The position numbers and the translations under genes are program-made. Below the pieces are notes generated by a model. That model searched no databases, was not told the origin of the DNA, and worked only from the letters and a program-made list of their open reading frames with translations. This document shows positions 43,518 through 51,919 of a DNA stretch of 64,000 bases, piece by piece. Location: assembly GCF_004349195.1 (NCBI RefSeq), contig NZ_SMLG01000008.1, positions 109,760-173,759 on the forward strand. The letters run 5' to 3'. Origin of the DNA: Flavobacterium rhamnosiphilum (lineage in GTDB: Bacteria > Bacteroidota > Bacteroidia > Flavobacteriales > Flavobacteriaceae). The stretch's first letter is position 1. Every line of letters begins with the position of its first letter.

Positions 43518-44414
43518 CTATAACTTTAAATTATAATGATTCGAAATGTTCTGGATAAACAAATCCGATAGTGAATCCGTTTTTCCTTGTAACGTAATGA
43601 TATAAAAGAAACGTTCTATAATCAGGTCTTTAATGTCCAGTATAGTCAATTCATTGTTTTGAAGTTCTTTTTTTACCGCATGAATGGATATAAAAGCCAC
43701 ACAATCAGAGTTCATCAAATAGGATTTTATGCTTTCCGTACTTCCCAATTGCATTTCAATTATTAATTCTGATAGTTTAATTTCAAATGGTTTCAACGCA
43801 TGTTCAATAACTTCAAGTGTTCCAGAACCTTGTTCCCGCATTAAAAAATGCATCCTTTTAAGATCCTCCTGAGTCACTTCATCAAGACTGACTAATGGAT
43901 TGGAACTGTTACATACTAAAACCAATTCGTCTTTTAAAAACTCCGTATATTTAATGGACTTATTTTTTGATTGTCCTTCAACTATTCCTATTTCAATCTC
44001 CTGTTTTAATAAAGCGTTTTCTATTTGTTCCGTGTTTCCATTCAGTAAATTCACTTTTACATCTTGCAATTTTTGATGGAAACGAGCTAAAAGTGGCGGA
44101 ATTATATACTGAGAAATAGTCGTACTGGCTCCTAATCGCAACAATCCGGAACGTTGATTAATCAGCGTGCTCATATCAAAATCAATTTCTCGGTATACTT
44201 CAAAAATGTTTTTGGTGTGTTTTAATAATACTTCACCGGCAGTTGTCAATGCGATTTTAGAACCATTTCTATCAAACAATTTGATTTTATATTGTTCTTC
44301 TAATTCCTGAATATGTTTGGAAATCGCAGGTTGCGTAATAAACAATTCCGTTGCAGCTTTAGTGAAACTCAAACGATTGGCAACGGTATAAAATACTTTC
44401 AGTCTAAAATCCAT
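43518..44414 (-). CDS. LysR-family transcriptional regulator
   Basis: 298 residues from the ATG at 44414. The N-terminal winged HTH MDFRLKVFYTVANRLSFTKA and ATELFITQPAISKHIQELE is followed by a substrate-binding domain (from about 90: LLRLGASTTISQYIIPPLLA). A longer frame to 44507 would add a sequence that overlaps the VWA gene's end, with no family similarity, so I use the inner ATG. It most likely controls the adjacent YeiH-type exporter; CysB/CbbR-like ligands are possible. Confidence 0.9.
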   Translation of the reverse strand: MDFRLKVFYTVANRLSFTKAATELFITQPAISKHIQELEEQYKIKLFDRNGSKIALTTAGEVLLKHTKNIFEVYREIDFDMSTLINQRSGLLRLGASTTISQYIIPPLLARFHQKLQDVKVNLLNGNTEQIENALLKQEIEIGIVEGQSKNKSIKYTEFLKDELVLVCNSSNPLVSLDEVTQEDLKRMHFLMREQGSGTLEVIEHALKPFEIKLSELIIEMQLGSTESIKSYLMNSDCVAFISIHAVKKELQNNELTILDIKDLIIERFFYIITLQGKTDSLSDLFIQNISNHYNLKL

Positions 44415-44428
44415 GTTGTTTAATTGTA

Positions 44429-46456
44429 TTACAGTAATCCGTTGTATTTTCGAACAAACCATTCGGTTGCCAGTAAAATTGAAATCAAAACCAATAACCA
44501 AATCCAATCAATCAAAGGCGTTTTTGTAACAATGTTCTTTTCTATCGCTTTATATTCTTCATTTTCTAAAAGCGTTTTAATCAATGCATCTACTTGATCC
44601 GGGAAAAATGCTTTTCCTTGTGTTTGCGTCGCTAATTGTGTCAATTTCTCTACATCGGGATTGACAAATTGCTTTTCAATATCAAAATCAAGAATTTCAA
44701 AACTACTGGAATACGTCGTTTTAGAATTCAATTCTTTTACCGTAAACGCATAAGGGCCGGCTTTCAATCCGTCAAGATTAACTTTATAGGAATTATTTCC
44801 TTTTAATAAATCGTAGTTTTTCGTTTGCTTGGTTTTGGTATTTGTTACCGCAATAGTCAAACGGGCTTTTTCATCAAACTCATAATTTTTATTGAAATAT
44901 TGCGCAGTTATTTCAATGGCTTCACCTGAATTATAAAAACTTTCATGTTCCACCACTAATGATTTTTTAGAATTATTGGAAGCCAAAAATTGAACAATCT
45001 TATCCATGAAAATATCATATTTTTCAAAAGATTGATTATTGACATGTGTTTGCAAGCGCCATTTCCATGTGTTTTCTCCCAAAAGATAAGCGGCTCGCCT
45101 ACCTTGTTTTTCTGTAAAAGCCAGCAAAGGCGCATTAGTATCTATTGTTCTAATTTTCGATGAAAGCAAAACAGACACCGCTCCTTTTGTTGTTACGGTT
45201 CCAAAAGCATTTTGTAAAGGAGGTAAATTTTCAAACCCGATATTGTCTACTGCAAACAAATTAAACTGAGCATTAAAAACCGACAAATAATCTTCTTTTT
45301 GTCCGCTCATTTTAAAGCTCAAATTATCCTGATATTGATTCAAAAAATTGAAATCAGTATTATTTCCAGTAATAATAAACGTATTGATTCCGGCACCTTT
45401 ATTACTCTCAAAAATGGTTTTAAATTCGGTTGTTGGCTGATATAAAATTAAAACATTAAAATCTTGCAATGCTTTGATTTCATTTGGCTTAACAATTATT
45501 ACTTTACGTTGTGCATTGGATTCAATGGCCCTTTTTAGCGCCCCTAAATCAGGATGATTTATAGCAGATACTATAGCAATATTTGTTTTTTGATCTATAA
45601 CTTCAACCGCAAAATTCTTGGTATTATTATACGTATTTTTTTCCTTTTCTTTCGATGAAATAGAGGCTTTAAAAACCTGTAATCCTATTTTATCAGCCGG
45701 TAAAAGTACACTTACAGTTGCCGTTTTTTTGGAAGGCGAAAAGGTAATGGATTGTTTACTGAATACCGAATTTCCTTGCGAAATGATGAAATCAGCTGTT
45801 ACGCTTTTTGTTCCTGAATACTGTAAAAAAGCTTCTACAGGAAATTTATTTTTATGAAAAGCATATTTATTAACATTCAGCTGATTGATTTTAAAATCTA
45901 AAAAAGTTGTTGTATCACCTACAATTACTGGATGTACTTTATTCGCAGCATCAAAACTGTAGACATAGTCATTTCCGGAAGTTTGATTTCCATCCGTAAT
46001 TAAAACTGTTGGGTAGATTGTGTTTTTATAAATGCTTTTTAGATTTTTGGCAACAACATCAATATTAGTTTGGGTTCCTTTAAAATCAAATGTTTCTGTA
46101 GGTTCAAAATCATCTGAAAATTGAAACGATTGCACGTCAAATTTCTCTTGTAAATCTGAGTTTGATTGTATTTTTTTATACAATTCCAATGCTTTTTCAT
46201 TGGAATTCAAAAACGAAATAGAACTCGAATTGTCAACAACAATCGGTAAAGGCGTTTTTACGGTTTCTAAGGTGTTTTTCGTCATTATTGGATTAATCAA
46301 TAACAATAAAATTCCAAAAATGGATAAAAAGCGCAAAAAAGCCAAAAACCAACCGATTTTCGATTTGTTTTTGGCTTTGTAGATATATTGAAAAAATGAC
46401 AAACCGCCAGCTATTAGTAAAGAAAGAAGTAATAATAGTAAAGTGTTTGTTGTCAT
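44429..46456 (-). CDS. VWA-like membrane-anchored protein
   Basis: 675 residues; N-terminal helices at about 5-25 and 38-58, then a VWA-like region with PLPIVVDNSSSISF (MIDAS-like DxS.S near 94) and TVLITDGNQTSGND near 150, a long beta-rich extracytoplasmic region, and a C-terminal helix IDWIWLLVLISILLATEWF. Many Bacteroidetes have this unnamed family, sometimes near Bat aerotolerance genes, but none are here. It is downstream of fabG with an inverted repeat in between. Confidence 0.72.
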   Translation of the reverse strand: MTTNTLLLLLLSLLIAGGLSFFQYIYKAKNKSKIGWFLAFLRFLSIFGILLLLINPIMTKNTLETVKTPLPIVVDNSSSISFLNSNEKALELYKKIQSNSDLQEKFDVQSFQFSDDFEPTETFDFKGTQTNIDVVAKNLKSIYKNTIYPTVLITDGNQTSGNDYVYSFDAANKVHPVIVGDTTTFLDFKINQLNVNKYAFHKNKFPVEAFLQYSGTKSVTADFIISQGNSVFSKQSITFSPSKKTATVSVLLPADKIGLQVFKASISSKEKEKNTYNNTKNFAVEVIDQKTNIAIVSAINHPDLGALKRAIESNAQRKVIIVKPNEIKALQDFNVLILYQPTTEFKTIFESNKGAGINTFIITGNNTDFNFLNQYQDNLSFKMSGQKEDYLSVFNAQFNLFAVDNIGFENLPPLQNAFGTVTTKGAVSVLLSSKIRTIDTNAPLLAFTEKQGRRAAYLLGENTWKWRLQTHVNNQSFEKYDIFMDKIVQFLASNNSKKSLVVEHESFYNSGEAIEITAQYFNKNYEFDEKARLTIAVTNTKTKQTKNYDLLKGNNSYKVNLDGLKAGPYAFTVKELNSKTTYSSSFEILDFDIEKQFVNPDVEKLTQLATQTQGKAFFPDQVDALIKTLLENEEYKAIEKNIVTKTPLIDWIWLLVLISILLATEWFVRKYNGLL

Positions 46457-46463
46457 ATTTTAG

Positions 46464-46514
46464 TAGTGTTCAGTCATCAGTATTCAGCAACTGAGCACTG
46501 ATGACTGATCACTA
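46464..46514. repeat. Imperfect 22-bp inverted repeat containing CAGTATTCAG
   Basis: Arms TAGTGTTCAGTCATCAGT.. (46464-46485) and its near-complement (46493-46514), three mismatches. Between the end of fabG and the start of the VWA-like gene. No T run on the minus strand side, so it is not a standard terminator for fabG. Confidence 0.7.
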
Positions 46515-46520
46515 TTTTTT

Positions 46521-47267
46521 TTAGGTAAGCATTCCTCCACAAACATTCATAACCTGTCCCGTTACGTAAGCACTCATGTCTGAAGCAAAGAAAAGACACG
46601 CATTGGCAACATCTTCAGTCGTTCCGCCACGTTTCAACGGAATTCCGTCTCTCCATCCTTTTACAACATCTTCATTTAATTTAGCCGTCATTTCTGTTTC
46701 TATAAATCCTGGAGCAATTACATTGCAACGAATGTTGCGAGATCCTAATTCCAATGCTACGGATTTAGAAAAACCGATAACCCCTGCTTTAGAAGCAGCA
46801 TAATTAGTTTGTCCTGCATTTCCTTTCACTCCTACAACTGAACTCATATTGATTATAGAACCAGAACGTTGTTTCAGGAAAGTACGTTGAATTGCTTTGG
46901 TCATATTAAAAACCGATTTCAAGTTGACATCAATTACTTGATCGAAATCTCCTTCAGACATACGCATCAAAAGGTTGTCTTTAGTAATTCCGGCGTTGTT
47001 TATTAGAATATCAACCGTTCCAAATTCAGCTAAAACCGCATCAACAAACGTTTGCGCTTCATTAAAATCGGCTGCGTTAGATTGATATCCTTTGGCTTTA
47101 ATTCCAAGAGCATTCAATTCATTTTCTAATGCCAAAGCTGATTCTACAGATGAGCTATATGTAAATGCAACATTTGCACCATGTTTTGCAAAAACTTCAG
47201 CAATTCCTTTTCCAATTCCGCGACTCGCACCTGTAATTATGGCTACTTTTCCTTCTAGTAATTTCAT
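46521..47267 (-). CDS. fabG: 3-oxoacyl-ACP reductase
   Basis: NADPH-dependent reductase of fatty acid elongation, 248 residues, SDR family. AIITGASRGIGKGIAEVF (cofactor, 10-27), NNAGITKDNLLMRM (near 88), catalytic Ser in IINMSSVVGVKGNAGQ (near 138) and YAASKAGVIGF (Tyr/Lys near 152-156), GFIETEMTAKL at the end of the substrate loop. The full FabG signature and close spacing support this over other SDRs. TATATTTG box at 47302-47309. Confidence 0.94.
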   Translation of the reverse strand: MKLLEGKVAIITGASRGIGKGIAEVFAKHGANVAFTYSSSVESALALENELNALGIKAKGYQSNAADFNEAQTFVDAVLAEFGTVDILINNAGITKDNLLMRMSEGDFDQVIDVNLKSVFNMTKAIQRTFLKQRSGSIINMSSVVGVKGNAGQTNYAASKAGVIGFSKSVALELGSRNIRCNVIAPGFIETEMTAKLNEDVVKGWRDGIPLKRGGTTEDVANACLFFASDMSAYVTGQVMNVCGGMLT

Positions 47268-47301
47268 ATTCTATCGTTCGTTTGTATATTTTTTTATAAG
47301 A

Positions 47302-47309
47302 CAAATATA
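47302..47309 (-). promoter_or_regulatory. Candidate -7 box for fabG
   Basis: TATATTTG on the minus strand, 35 nt before the fabG start. Confidence 0.45.
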
Positions 47310-47341
47310 ACAATTCAATTCAAAAATTTTATGTCAAAAGC

Positions 47342-48664
47342 TTAAACTTTCAAAAATCTATTTATCGATTTATCCCAATAATTACTGTAAATGGCAATTA
47401 AAGTAACTAAAAACAAAAATAAGAGATACCAAGCGTTACTGAGTAAATCTAAGAAGTTCAGTTTGCCATTAGCAAAACTTAAAATTAATAATACTTGTGC
47501 ACCATAAGGCAAAATCCCCTGAACAATACAAGCAAAAATATCTAGTAATGTTGCCGTTTTTTTGGAGCTTAAATTATATTCATCATTAATTTCTTTGGCA
47601 ATGGCACCTGTAATAACAATGGAAACGGTATTATTGGCGATAGCCATATTTGTAAAACTCACTAAAGTTCCAATTCCCATTTGAGCCGATTTCTTGTTTT
47701 TTATTCTGGATTTAATTTTGTGAATGACAAAATCAATTCCACCTGCTTTTTCTACCAATGCAGCTAAACCACCAGTAAGCATAGATAACAAGAATATATC
47801 GGTCATACTCGTAAATCCTTCGTATATTTTTTGTGCGAAAACTAAAATGGTAAAATCAGCGCCAACAATTCCGATAATCCCTGCTACCACAATTCCGATT
47901 ATTAAAGTTGTAAAAACATTAATCCCAATTATAGCAAGGATAATCACTAACAAATACGGTAAAATAGTAATTAGTTCATAACTCGATTTTGGAATAGCAA
48001 CTGCCGTAACTTCTGAATTCAATCCTAAATAGAAAAGTAAAAAAATAGTAATTACCGAAGCCGGAAAAGCGATGAACAGGTTTATTTTAAATTTATCTTT
48101 CATTTCGCATCCCAAAGACTGAGTGGCCGCAATGGTTGTATCTGAAATCATCGATAGATTATCCCCTAACATGGCGCCTCCCAATAAAGAACCTGCAATT
48201 AATGCAAGTGGAGAACCGCTTTTTTCCGCAAGACTCACTGCAATTGGTCCTAAAGCCACAATTGCACCAACCGAAGTTCCTGTAGCAGTCGAAAGAAAAG
48301 AAGCAATCAGGAAAATTCCTAATGGAAAATAAGCAACATCAATATTGTTGATTCCTAAATTCACCACTGAATCGACACCTCCCATGGCTTTAGTGACAGT
48401 GGCAAAAGCGCCTGCAAGCAAATAAATTAAGCACATCGTGACAATTTTACTCTCGCCACAACCGGAAATCAGAGTATTTACTTTGTCTTCTGTTGATTGT
48501 TTGAAAAGCAAAAAAGCAGCTATAATCCCTAATAAAACTGCTACTGGAGATGGGAATGCATAAAAATCATTAAGCCAAATTCCAGCTCCTAAAAAGGTTA
48601 AAATAAAAATGAATAACGGAAGTAATGCCAATGCATTTCCTTTTTGTTGAATTTTCTTTGTCAT
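47342..48664 (-). CDS. NhaC-superfamily transporter, probable methionine transporter (MetT-like)
   Basis: 440-residue inner-membrane protein with about 11 helices. SFLSTATGTSVGAIVALGPI (near 125) and GGAMLGDNLSMISDTTIAAT (near 160) are NhaC-superfamily signatures. NhaC itself exchanges Na+/H+, but a branch of the superfamily (MetT) has been assigned as methionine transporter because it is regulated by S-box RNAs. Here the leader has a SAM-I-like element (48758-48819), so methionine uptake is the favoured role; this is an inference from regulation. The start ATG at 48664 is preceded by a possible hairpin around TGAATTCA. Confidence 0.85.
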   Translation of the reverse strand: MTKKIQQKGNALALLPLFIFILTFLGAGIWLNDFYAFPSPVAVLLGIIAAFLLFKQSTEDKVNTLISGCGESKIVTMCLIYLLAGAFATVTKAMGGVDSVVNLGINNIDVAYFPLGIFLIASFLSTATGTSVGAIVALGPIAVSLAEKSGSPLALIAGSLLGGAMLGDNLSMISDTTIAATQSLGCEMKDKFKINLFIAFPASVITIFLLFYLGLNSEVTAVAIPKSSYELITILPYLLVIILAIIGINVFTTLIIGIVVAGIIGIVGADFTILVFAQKIYEGFTSMTDIFLLSMLTGGLAALVEKAGGIDFVIHKIKSRIKNKKSAQMGIGTLVSFTNMAIANNTVSIVITGAIAKEINDEYNLSSKKTATLLDIFACIVQGILPYGAQVLLILSFANGKLNFLDLLSNAWYLLFLFLVTLIAIYSNYWDKSINRFLKV

Positions 48665-48743
48665 AAATAATGGTATAAAATGAATTCATTACCACGACTA
48701 CAATACAACCCAAAATATAAAAATGATTAAAACAACATTTTTT

Positions 48744-48756
48744 CCAAAGGATTTGG
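48744..48756 (-). other. Short hairpin next to the SAM-like element
   Basis: CCAAATCCTTTGG on the minus strand folds as a 5-bp stem directly after P1 of the aptamer-like structure; followed by A6, not T, so it may belong to an expression platform acting on translation or compete with P1. Purely structural inference. Confidence 0.4.
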
Positions 48757-48757
48757 C

Positions 48758-48819
48758 TTATCGTTTTAGCACCTTGCTTGTTGTTGCAGGTTGCTATCCT
48801 ATTAAAGGATTCGTGATAA
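48758..48819 (-). ncRNA. Compact SAM-I-like riboswitch element
   Basis: 62-nt minus-strand element in the leader of the NhaC-type gene. It has the SAM-I core words GCAACC (48789-48794) and AAGGTGCTAA (48766-48775) that form the third stem (CCTGC / GCAAGG around an 8-nt loop), closed by a P1 of TTATC (48815-48819) with GATAA (48758-48762). Instead of the normal P2 with kink-turn and pseudoknot there is only a 4-bp hairpin ATCC/GGAT (48796-48810), and no P4 is visible. Transcription should start at about 48819, since a TACTTTTG box is at 48826-48833. Best read as a reduced relative of SAM-I; ligand not proven. Confidence 0.7.
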
Positions 48820-48825
48820 CGGGTG

Positions 48826-48833
48826 CAAAAGTA
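48826..48833 (-). promoter_or_regulatory. Candidate -7 box for the riboswitch-NhaC transcript
   Basis: TACTTTTG on the minus strand, directly upstream of the riboswitch-like element. Confidence 0.55.
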
Positions 48834-48884
48834 ATTAATTATTTATGAAATAATTTGAATTTCATTCAAAAAAAATAATAATTC

Positions 48885-48914
48885 AAAAAAAAGCGTCACA
48901 TAAAAATGTGACGC
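48885..48914 (-). terminator. Intrinsic terminator after the 140-residue protein gene
   Basis: 9-bp perfect stem GCGTCACAT / ATGTGACGC with a 4-nt loop, followed by T8 on the minus strand. Confidence 0.9.
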
Positions 48915-48952
48915 AATTATAATTAAGATATTGAAAAACAGACTTTAAATAA

Positions 48953-49375
48953 TTAAAAAGCTACATTCCATTTTGGCAATCTTCCATTTTCGTCAAGGAA
49001 GTTTTGTAAAACTTGTCCTTCTACAAATGTTGGGATTGCTTTTGTTTTATCGTTGAATGTCTCATACCAAACCACTTCTAGCGTGCTGATATCTTCGATT
49101 TTCATTTGTGCTGGCCAAGAATATTTTCTTCCTGTTTTTGCAAATTGGTGTCCTTCTACAATTTTTTCTTTTAGACCACCATTTTTAATTTTCAAAGTTC
49201 CATCATTTTGAACAGTTCCAGTAGAACCAACCATAATCAACTCTTTTTCCTCCCCTACAGAATACACTAAAAACACTCCAGATCCTTCTGAAGCATTACA
49301 AACTTCTGCTAGACTGTCCTCTGTAGTAAATGAAAACTGATTGGTAACTTTGAATTTTTTTAACTCTTTGTACAT
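48953..49375 (-). CDS. Hypothetical protein, possibly GIY-YIG-like
   Basis: 140 residues, soluble. The segment GSGVFLVYSVGEEKELIMVGSTG (shown in parts: GVFLVYS, ELIMVGSTG) followed by GGLKEKIVEGHQF resembles the GIY-YIG layout GxY....YIGxTG...R, but the Tyr and Arg positions are not clear and no glutamate ligand is obvious at the usual place, so a catalytic role is doubtful. No signal peptide. Not related to the adjacent sucD gene; it has its own terminator. Confidence 0.5.
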   Translation of the reverse strand: MYKELKKFKVTNQFSFTTEDSLAEVCNASEGSGVFLVYSVGEEKELIMVGSTGTVQNDGTLKIKNGGLKEKIVEGHQFAKTGRKYSWPAQMKIEDISTLEVVWYETFNDKTKAIPTFVEGQVLQNFLDENGRLPKWNVAF

Positions 49376-49407
49376 ATTATTTTATTTTTATTTGAACTGG
49401 CTTCGGC

Positions 49408-49434
49408 AAAAAAATACCCCACAAAATCGTGAGG
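49408..49434 (-). terminator. Second terminator-like hairpin, upstream of the 140-residue protein gene
   Basis: CCTCAC-GATTTT-GTGGGG (6 bp, one wobble) followed by a T7 run on the minus strand. It lies between a TATCTTTG box (49509) and the gene start at 49375, so it is in that gene's leader, or ends a short separate transcript. Confidence 0.6.
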
Positions 49435-49508
49435 CCCATTAGAAACCATTCGTTTATGTTTGTTCTTATTAGGATTACATCTGAAAAACAGCTGCATTTA
49501 ATAAAGTG

Positions 49509-49516
49509 CAAAGATA
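49509..49516 (-). promoter_or_regulatory. Candidate -7 box upstream of the hairpin leader
   Basis: TATCTTTG on the minus strand matches TAnnTTTG, about 90 nt before a terminator-like hairpin. Confidence 0.45.
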
Positions 49517-49540
49517 TTTCTTTAATTCAATTTATAATAA

Positions 49541-49567
49541 AAAAGCCCCACAAATTGTGAGGCTTTT
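49541..49567 (-). terminator. Terminator of sucD
   Basis: AAAAGCC.CACAA / TTGTG.GGCTTTT stem with T run on the minus strand, 24 bp after the sucD stop. Its loop region GCCTCACAATTTGTGGGGC closely resembles the hairpin at 49417-49434. Confidence 0.85.
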
Positions 49568-49590
49568 AAAATATTTAATTAGAGTTTAGA

Positions 49591-50463
49591 TTAACCTAAA
49601 ACTTCTTTTACTTTTTTACCAATTTCAGCTGGAGAATCTACCACGTGAATTCCACATTCTCTCATAATTTGTTTTTTAGCTTCAGCAGTATCATCTGATC
49701 CACCAACGATAGCACCTGCATGTCCCATTGTACGTCCTGCTGGAGCGGTAACTCCTGCAATGAATCCTACAACTGGTTTACGGTTACCATCCGCTTTAAT
49801 CCAATGAGCAGCATCAGCTTCTAATTGTCCACCGATTTCACCTATCATTACGATACATTCCGTTTCAGGGTCATTCATCAATAATTCAACTGCTTCTTTT
49901 GTAGTAGTTCCGATGATTGGGTCTCCACCAATACCGATAGCAGTAGTGATTCCTAATCCTTGTTTTACAACTTGGTCAGCAGCTTCGTACGTTAATGTAC
50001 CCGATTTAGAAACAATACCAACAGTTCCTTTTTTGAAAACAAAACCTGGCATAATACCAACTTTAGCTTCACCCGGAGTAATTACACCCGGACAGTTTGG
50101 ACCTATTAATCTGGAATTTCTTTCTTTAACATAACTATTTGCTTTTATCATGTCAGCAACAGGAATTCCTTCAGTAATTGCAATAATTACTTTAATTCCA
50201 GCATCTGCAGCTTCCATAATTGCATCAGCAGCAAAAGCAGGCGGTACAAAAATGATAGTTGTATCAGCTCCTGCTTGTTCTACAGCATCTTTTACAGTAT
50301 TGAAAACTGGTCTGTCTAAGTGAGTTGTTCCCCCTTTTCCTGGAGTTACACCACCAACAACGTTAGTACCGTACTCAATCATTTGAGAAGCATGGAAAGT
50401 TCCTTCGCTTCCTGTAAAACCTTGAACAATTATTTTGGAATCTTTATTAACTAAAACACTCAT
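49591..50463 (-). CDS. sucD: Succinyl-CoA synthetase alpha subunit
   Basis: TCA-cycle enzyme, 290 residues. CoA-binding N-terminus [40 protein letters not shown], and the phospho-histidine loop [19 protein letters not shown] (His near 245). No sucC neighbour, as is usual in Flavobacteria where the subunits are apart. Its TACTTTTG box is at 50499-50506. Confidence 0.96.
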   Translation of the reverse strand: MSVLVNKDSKIIVQGFTGSEGTFHASQMIEYGTNVVGGVTPGKGGTTHLDRPVFNTVKDAVEQAGADTTIIFVPPAFAADAIMEAADAGIKVIIAITEGIPVADMIKANSYVKERNSRLIGPNCPGVITPGEAKVGIMPGFVFKKGTVGIVSKSGTLTYEAADQVVKQGLGITTAIGIGGDPIIGTTTKEAVELLMNDPETECIVMIGEIGGQLEADAAHWIKADGNRKPVVGFIAGVTAPAGRTMGHAGAIVGGSDDTAEAKKQIMRECGIHVVDSPAEIGKKVKEVLG

Positions 50464-50498
50464 GATATATTTTTTATGTAGTTTTTAAAATTGTAATG

Positions 50499-50506
50499 CA
50501 AAAGTA
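50499..50506 (-). promoter_or_regulatory. Candidate -7 box for sucD
   Basis: TACTTTTG on the minus strand 36 nt before the start of sucD. Confidence 0.45.
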
Positions 50507-50525
50507 TAAAATAGTAATCAGTAAT

Positions 50526-50542
50526 CAGTATTCAGTATTCAG
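50526..50542. repeat. Two overlapping CAGTATTCAG words
   Basis: CAGTATTCAGTATTCAG between sucD and the NTF2-like gene; same word as at 9459, 46478 and 51877. Confidence 0.6.
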
Positions 50543-50557
50543 TTTTTTGATACTAAA

Positions 50558-50920
50558 TTATGATAATTGACTCATTTGATACCCTCGAAATAGTTTATTG
50601 TCTTTTATTTGCCAAATAACCATAAAATGCGCCAATAACATTTCTTCTCTTGGATTCTCAATCGTTTTCACAAAATGAGAGTACCGTACCGAAATTAAAT
50701 CATTTTCAGACATAATATGACTAATTCTAACCTTTGAACGAACATAGGCTTTACTTAAATCATTAGACAGGCTCAATAAAGAATCGTAATCCAATTGGAT
50801 AAATCCCTTACTACTGTTCCATTCAACGATTACTTCAGGATGCAAAAAATCTTTTATGACTTCGCTATCGATAAGAGCATCTGATTTGTAAAATTTCTGA
50901 ACGACTTCTTTAGCAGACAT
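50558..50920 (-). CDS. NTF2/SnoaL-like protein
   Basis: 120 residues with the SnoaL/NTF2-like pattern: VQKFYKSDALIDSEVIKDFLHPEVIVEWN at the start (given in parts: VQKFYKSDALIDS, FLHPEVIVEWN) and later HFMVIWQIKDNKLFRGYQMS. A cone-shaped small-molecule-binding fold; function unknown. Starts 1 bp after the second lpxD-like gene, so it belongs to the envelope operon transcript. Confidence 0.72.
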   Translation of the reverse strand: MSAKEVVQKFYKSDALIDSEVIKDFLHPEVIVEWNSSKGFIQLDYDSLLSLSNDLSKAYVRSKVRISHIMSENDLISVRYSHFVKTIENPREEMLLAHFMVIWQIKDNKLFRGYQMSQLS

Positions 50921-50921
50921 A

Positions 50922-51851
50922 TTATTTTAGTTTATTTAGAATTTCTGGTATCTTCTTGATATTAGCCAATTGTTTCAATTTTTCTCTTGATTCTTCTATT
51001 GGTGTACCAAAATAGGACTTTCCTCCTTCTACTGATTTTGTAACTCCGGTTTGACCAAGAATAACTGCCTTTGCTCCTATCGTGATTCCGCTGGTCGTTC
51101 CTACTTGTCCCCAAATAGTAACTTCGTCTTCAATAACAACACAACCTGCAATTCCGGTTTGTGAAGCAATTAAACATTTTTTTCCAATAACGGTGTCATG
51201 ACCTACATGCACTTGATTGTCAATTTTTGTGCCTTCCCCAATAGTGGTATCGCCAGTAACTCCTTTATCAATCGTACAAAGAGCTCCAATACCAACATTA
51301 TCTTTGATGACAACTCTCCCACCGGAAAGTAATTGATCGTATCCTTCAGGACGTTTTTTATAATAAAACGCATCAGCACCAAGAATAGTTCCCGCGTGAA
51401 TCATTACATTATCGCCAATTACAGTATAATCATAAATCGAAACATTAGAATGAATCAAACAATTCTTTCCAATAACAACATGATTTCCTATAAATGTATT
51501 GGGCTGTATTACAGTTCCTTCACCTATTGAAGCTGAAGTAGCTATTGAAACATTCGAAAATTGAAATGGCTTGAAATAATTTGTTAATTTATTAAAATCC
51601 CTAAAAGGATCGTCTGAAATCAACAACGCTTTTCCGTCCGGACAAGCTACATTTTTATTGATTAAAACAATAGTTGCTGCTGAGTTTAATGCTTTATCAT
51701 AATACTTAGGATGATCCACAAAAACAATATCGCCTGATTCAACAACATGAATTTCATTCATTCCAGTCACTGGAAAATTCTTATCACCAACATATTCACA
51801 GTCAATGATACTTGCAATTTCTTCTAAAGTGTAAACTTTTTGGAATTTCAT
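50922..51851 (-). CDS. Second LpxD-like acyltransferase (left-handed beta-helix)
   Basis: 309 residues from the ATG at 51851 (a TTG at 51872 could extend it). N-terminal UDP-binding-like domain ([20 protein letters not shown]) and then hexapeptide repeats ([33 protein letters not shown]) ending [11 protein letters not shown]. This is LpxD architecture, shorter and more divergent than the LpxD at 54795; His catalytic residue may be in [12 protein letters not shown]. Flavobacteria commonly carry a second LpxD homologue near efp. Substrate unknown. Confidence 0.8.
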   Translation of the reverse strand: MKFQKVYTLEEIASIIDCEYVGDKNFPVTGMNEIHVVESGDIVFVDHPKYYDKALNSAATIVLINKNVACPDGKALLISDDPFRDFNKLTNYFKPFQFSNVSIATSASIGEGTVIQPNTFIGNHVVIGKNCLIHSNVSIYDYTVIGDNVMIHAGTILGADAFYYKKRPEGYDQLLSGGRVVIKDNVGIGALCTIDKGVTGDTTIGEGTKIDNQVHVGHDTVIGKKCLIASQTGIAGCVVIEDEVTIWGQVGTTSGITIGAKAVILGQTGVTKSVEGGKSYFGTPIEESREKLKQLANIKKIPEILNKLK

Positions 51852-51874
51852 AAATTTAATATTCGGTTTCAATA

Positions 51875-51910
51875 TTCAGTATTCAGCCCATTTTCAAGCT
51901 GAATACTGAA
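51875..51910. repeat. Perfect 13-bp inverted repeat with CAGTATTCAG
   Basis: TTCAGTATTCAGC (51875-51887) and GCTGAATACTGAA (51898-51910) around a 10-nt loop, in the efp to lpxD-like intergenic region. Confidence 0.85.
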
Positions 51911-51919
51911 CATTGTAAT

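Noticed and set aside
44415..44507. N-terminal extension of the LysR regulator
   Set aside because: Lies inside the end of the VWA-like gene and precedes the conserved HTH; not family-like.
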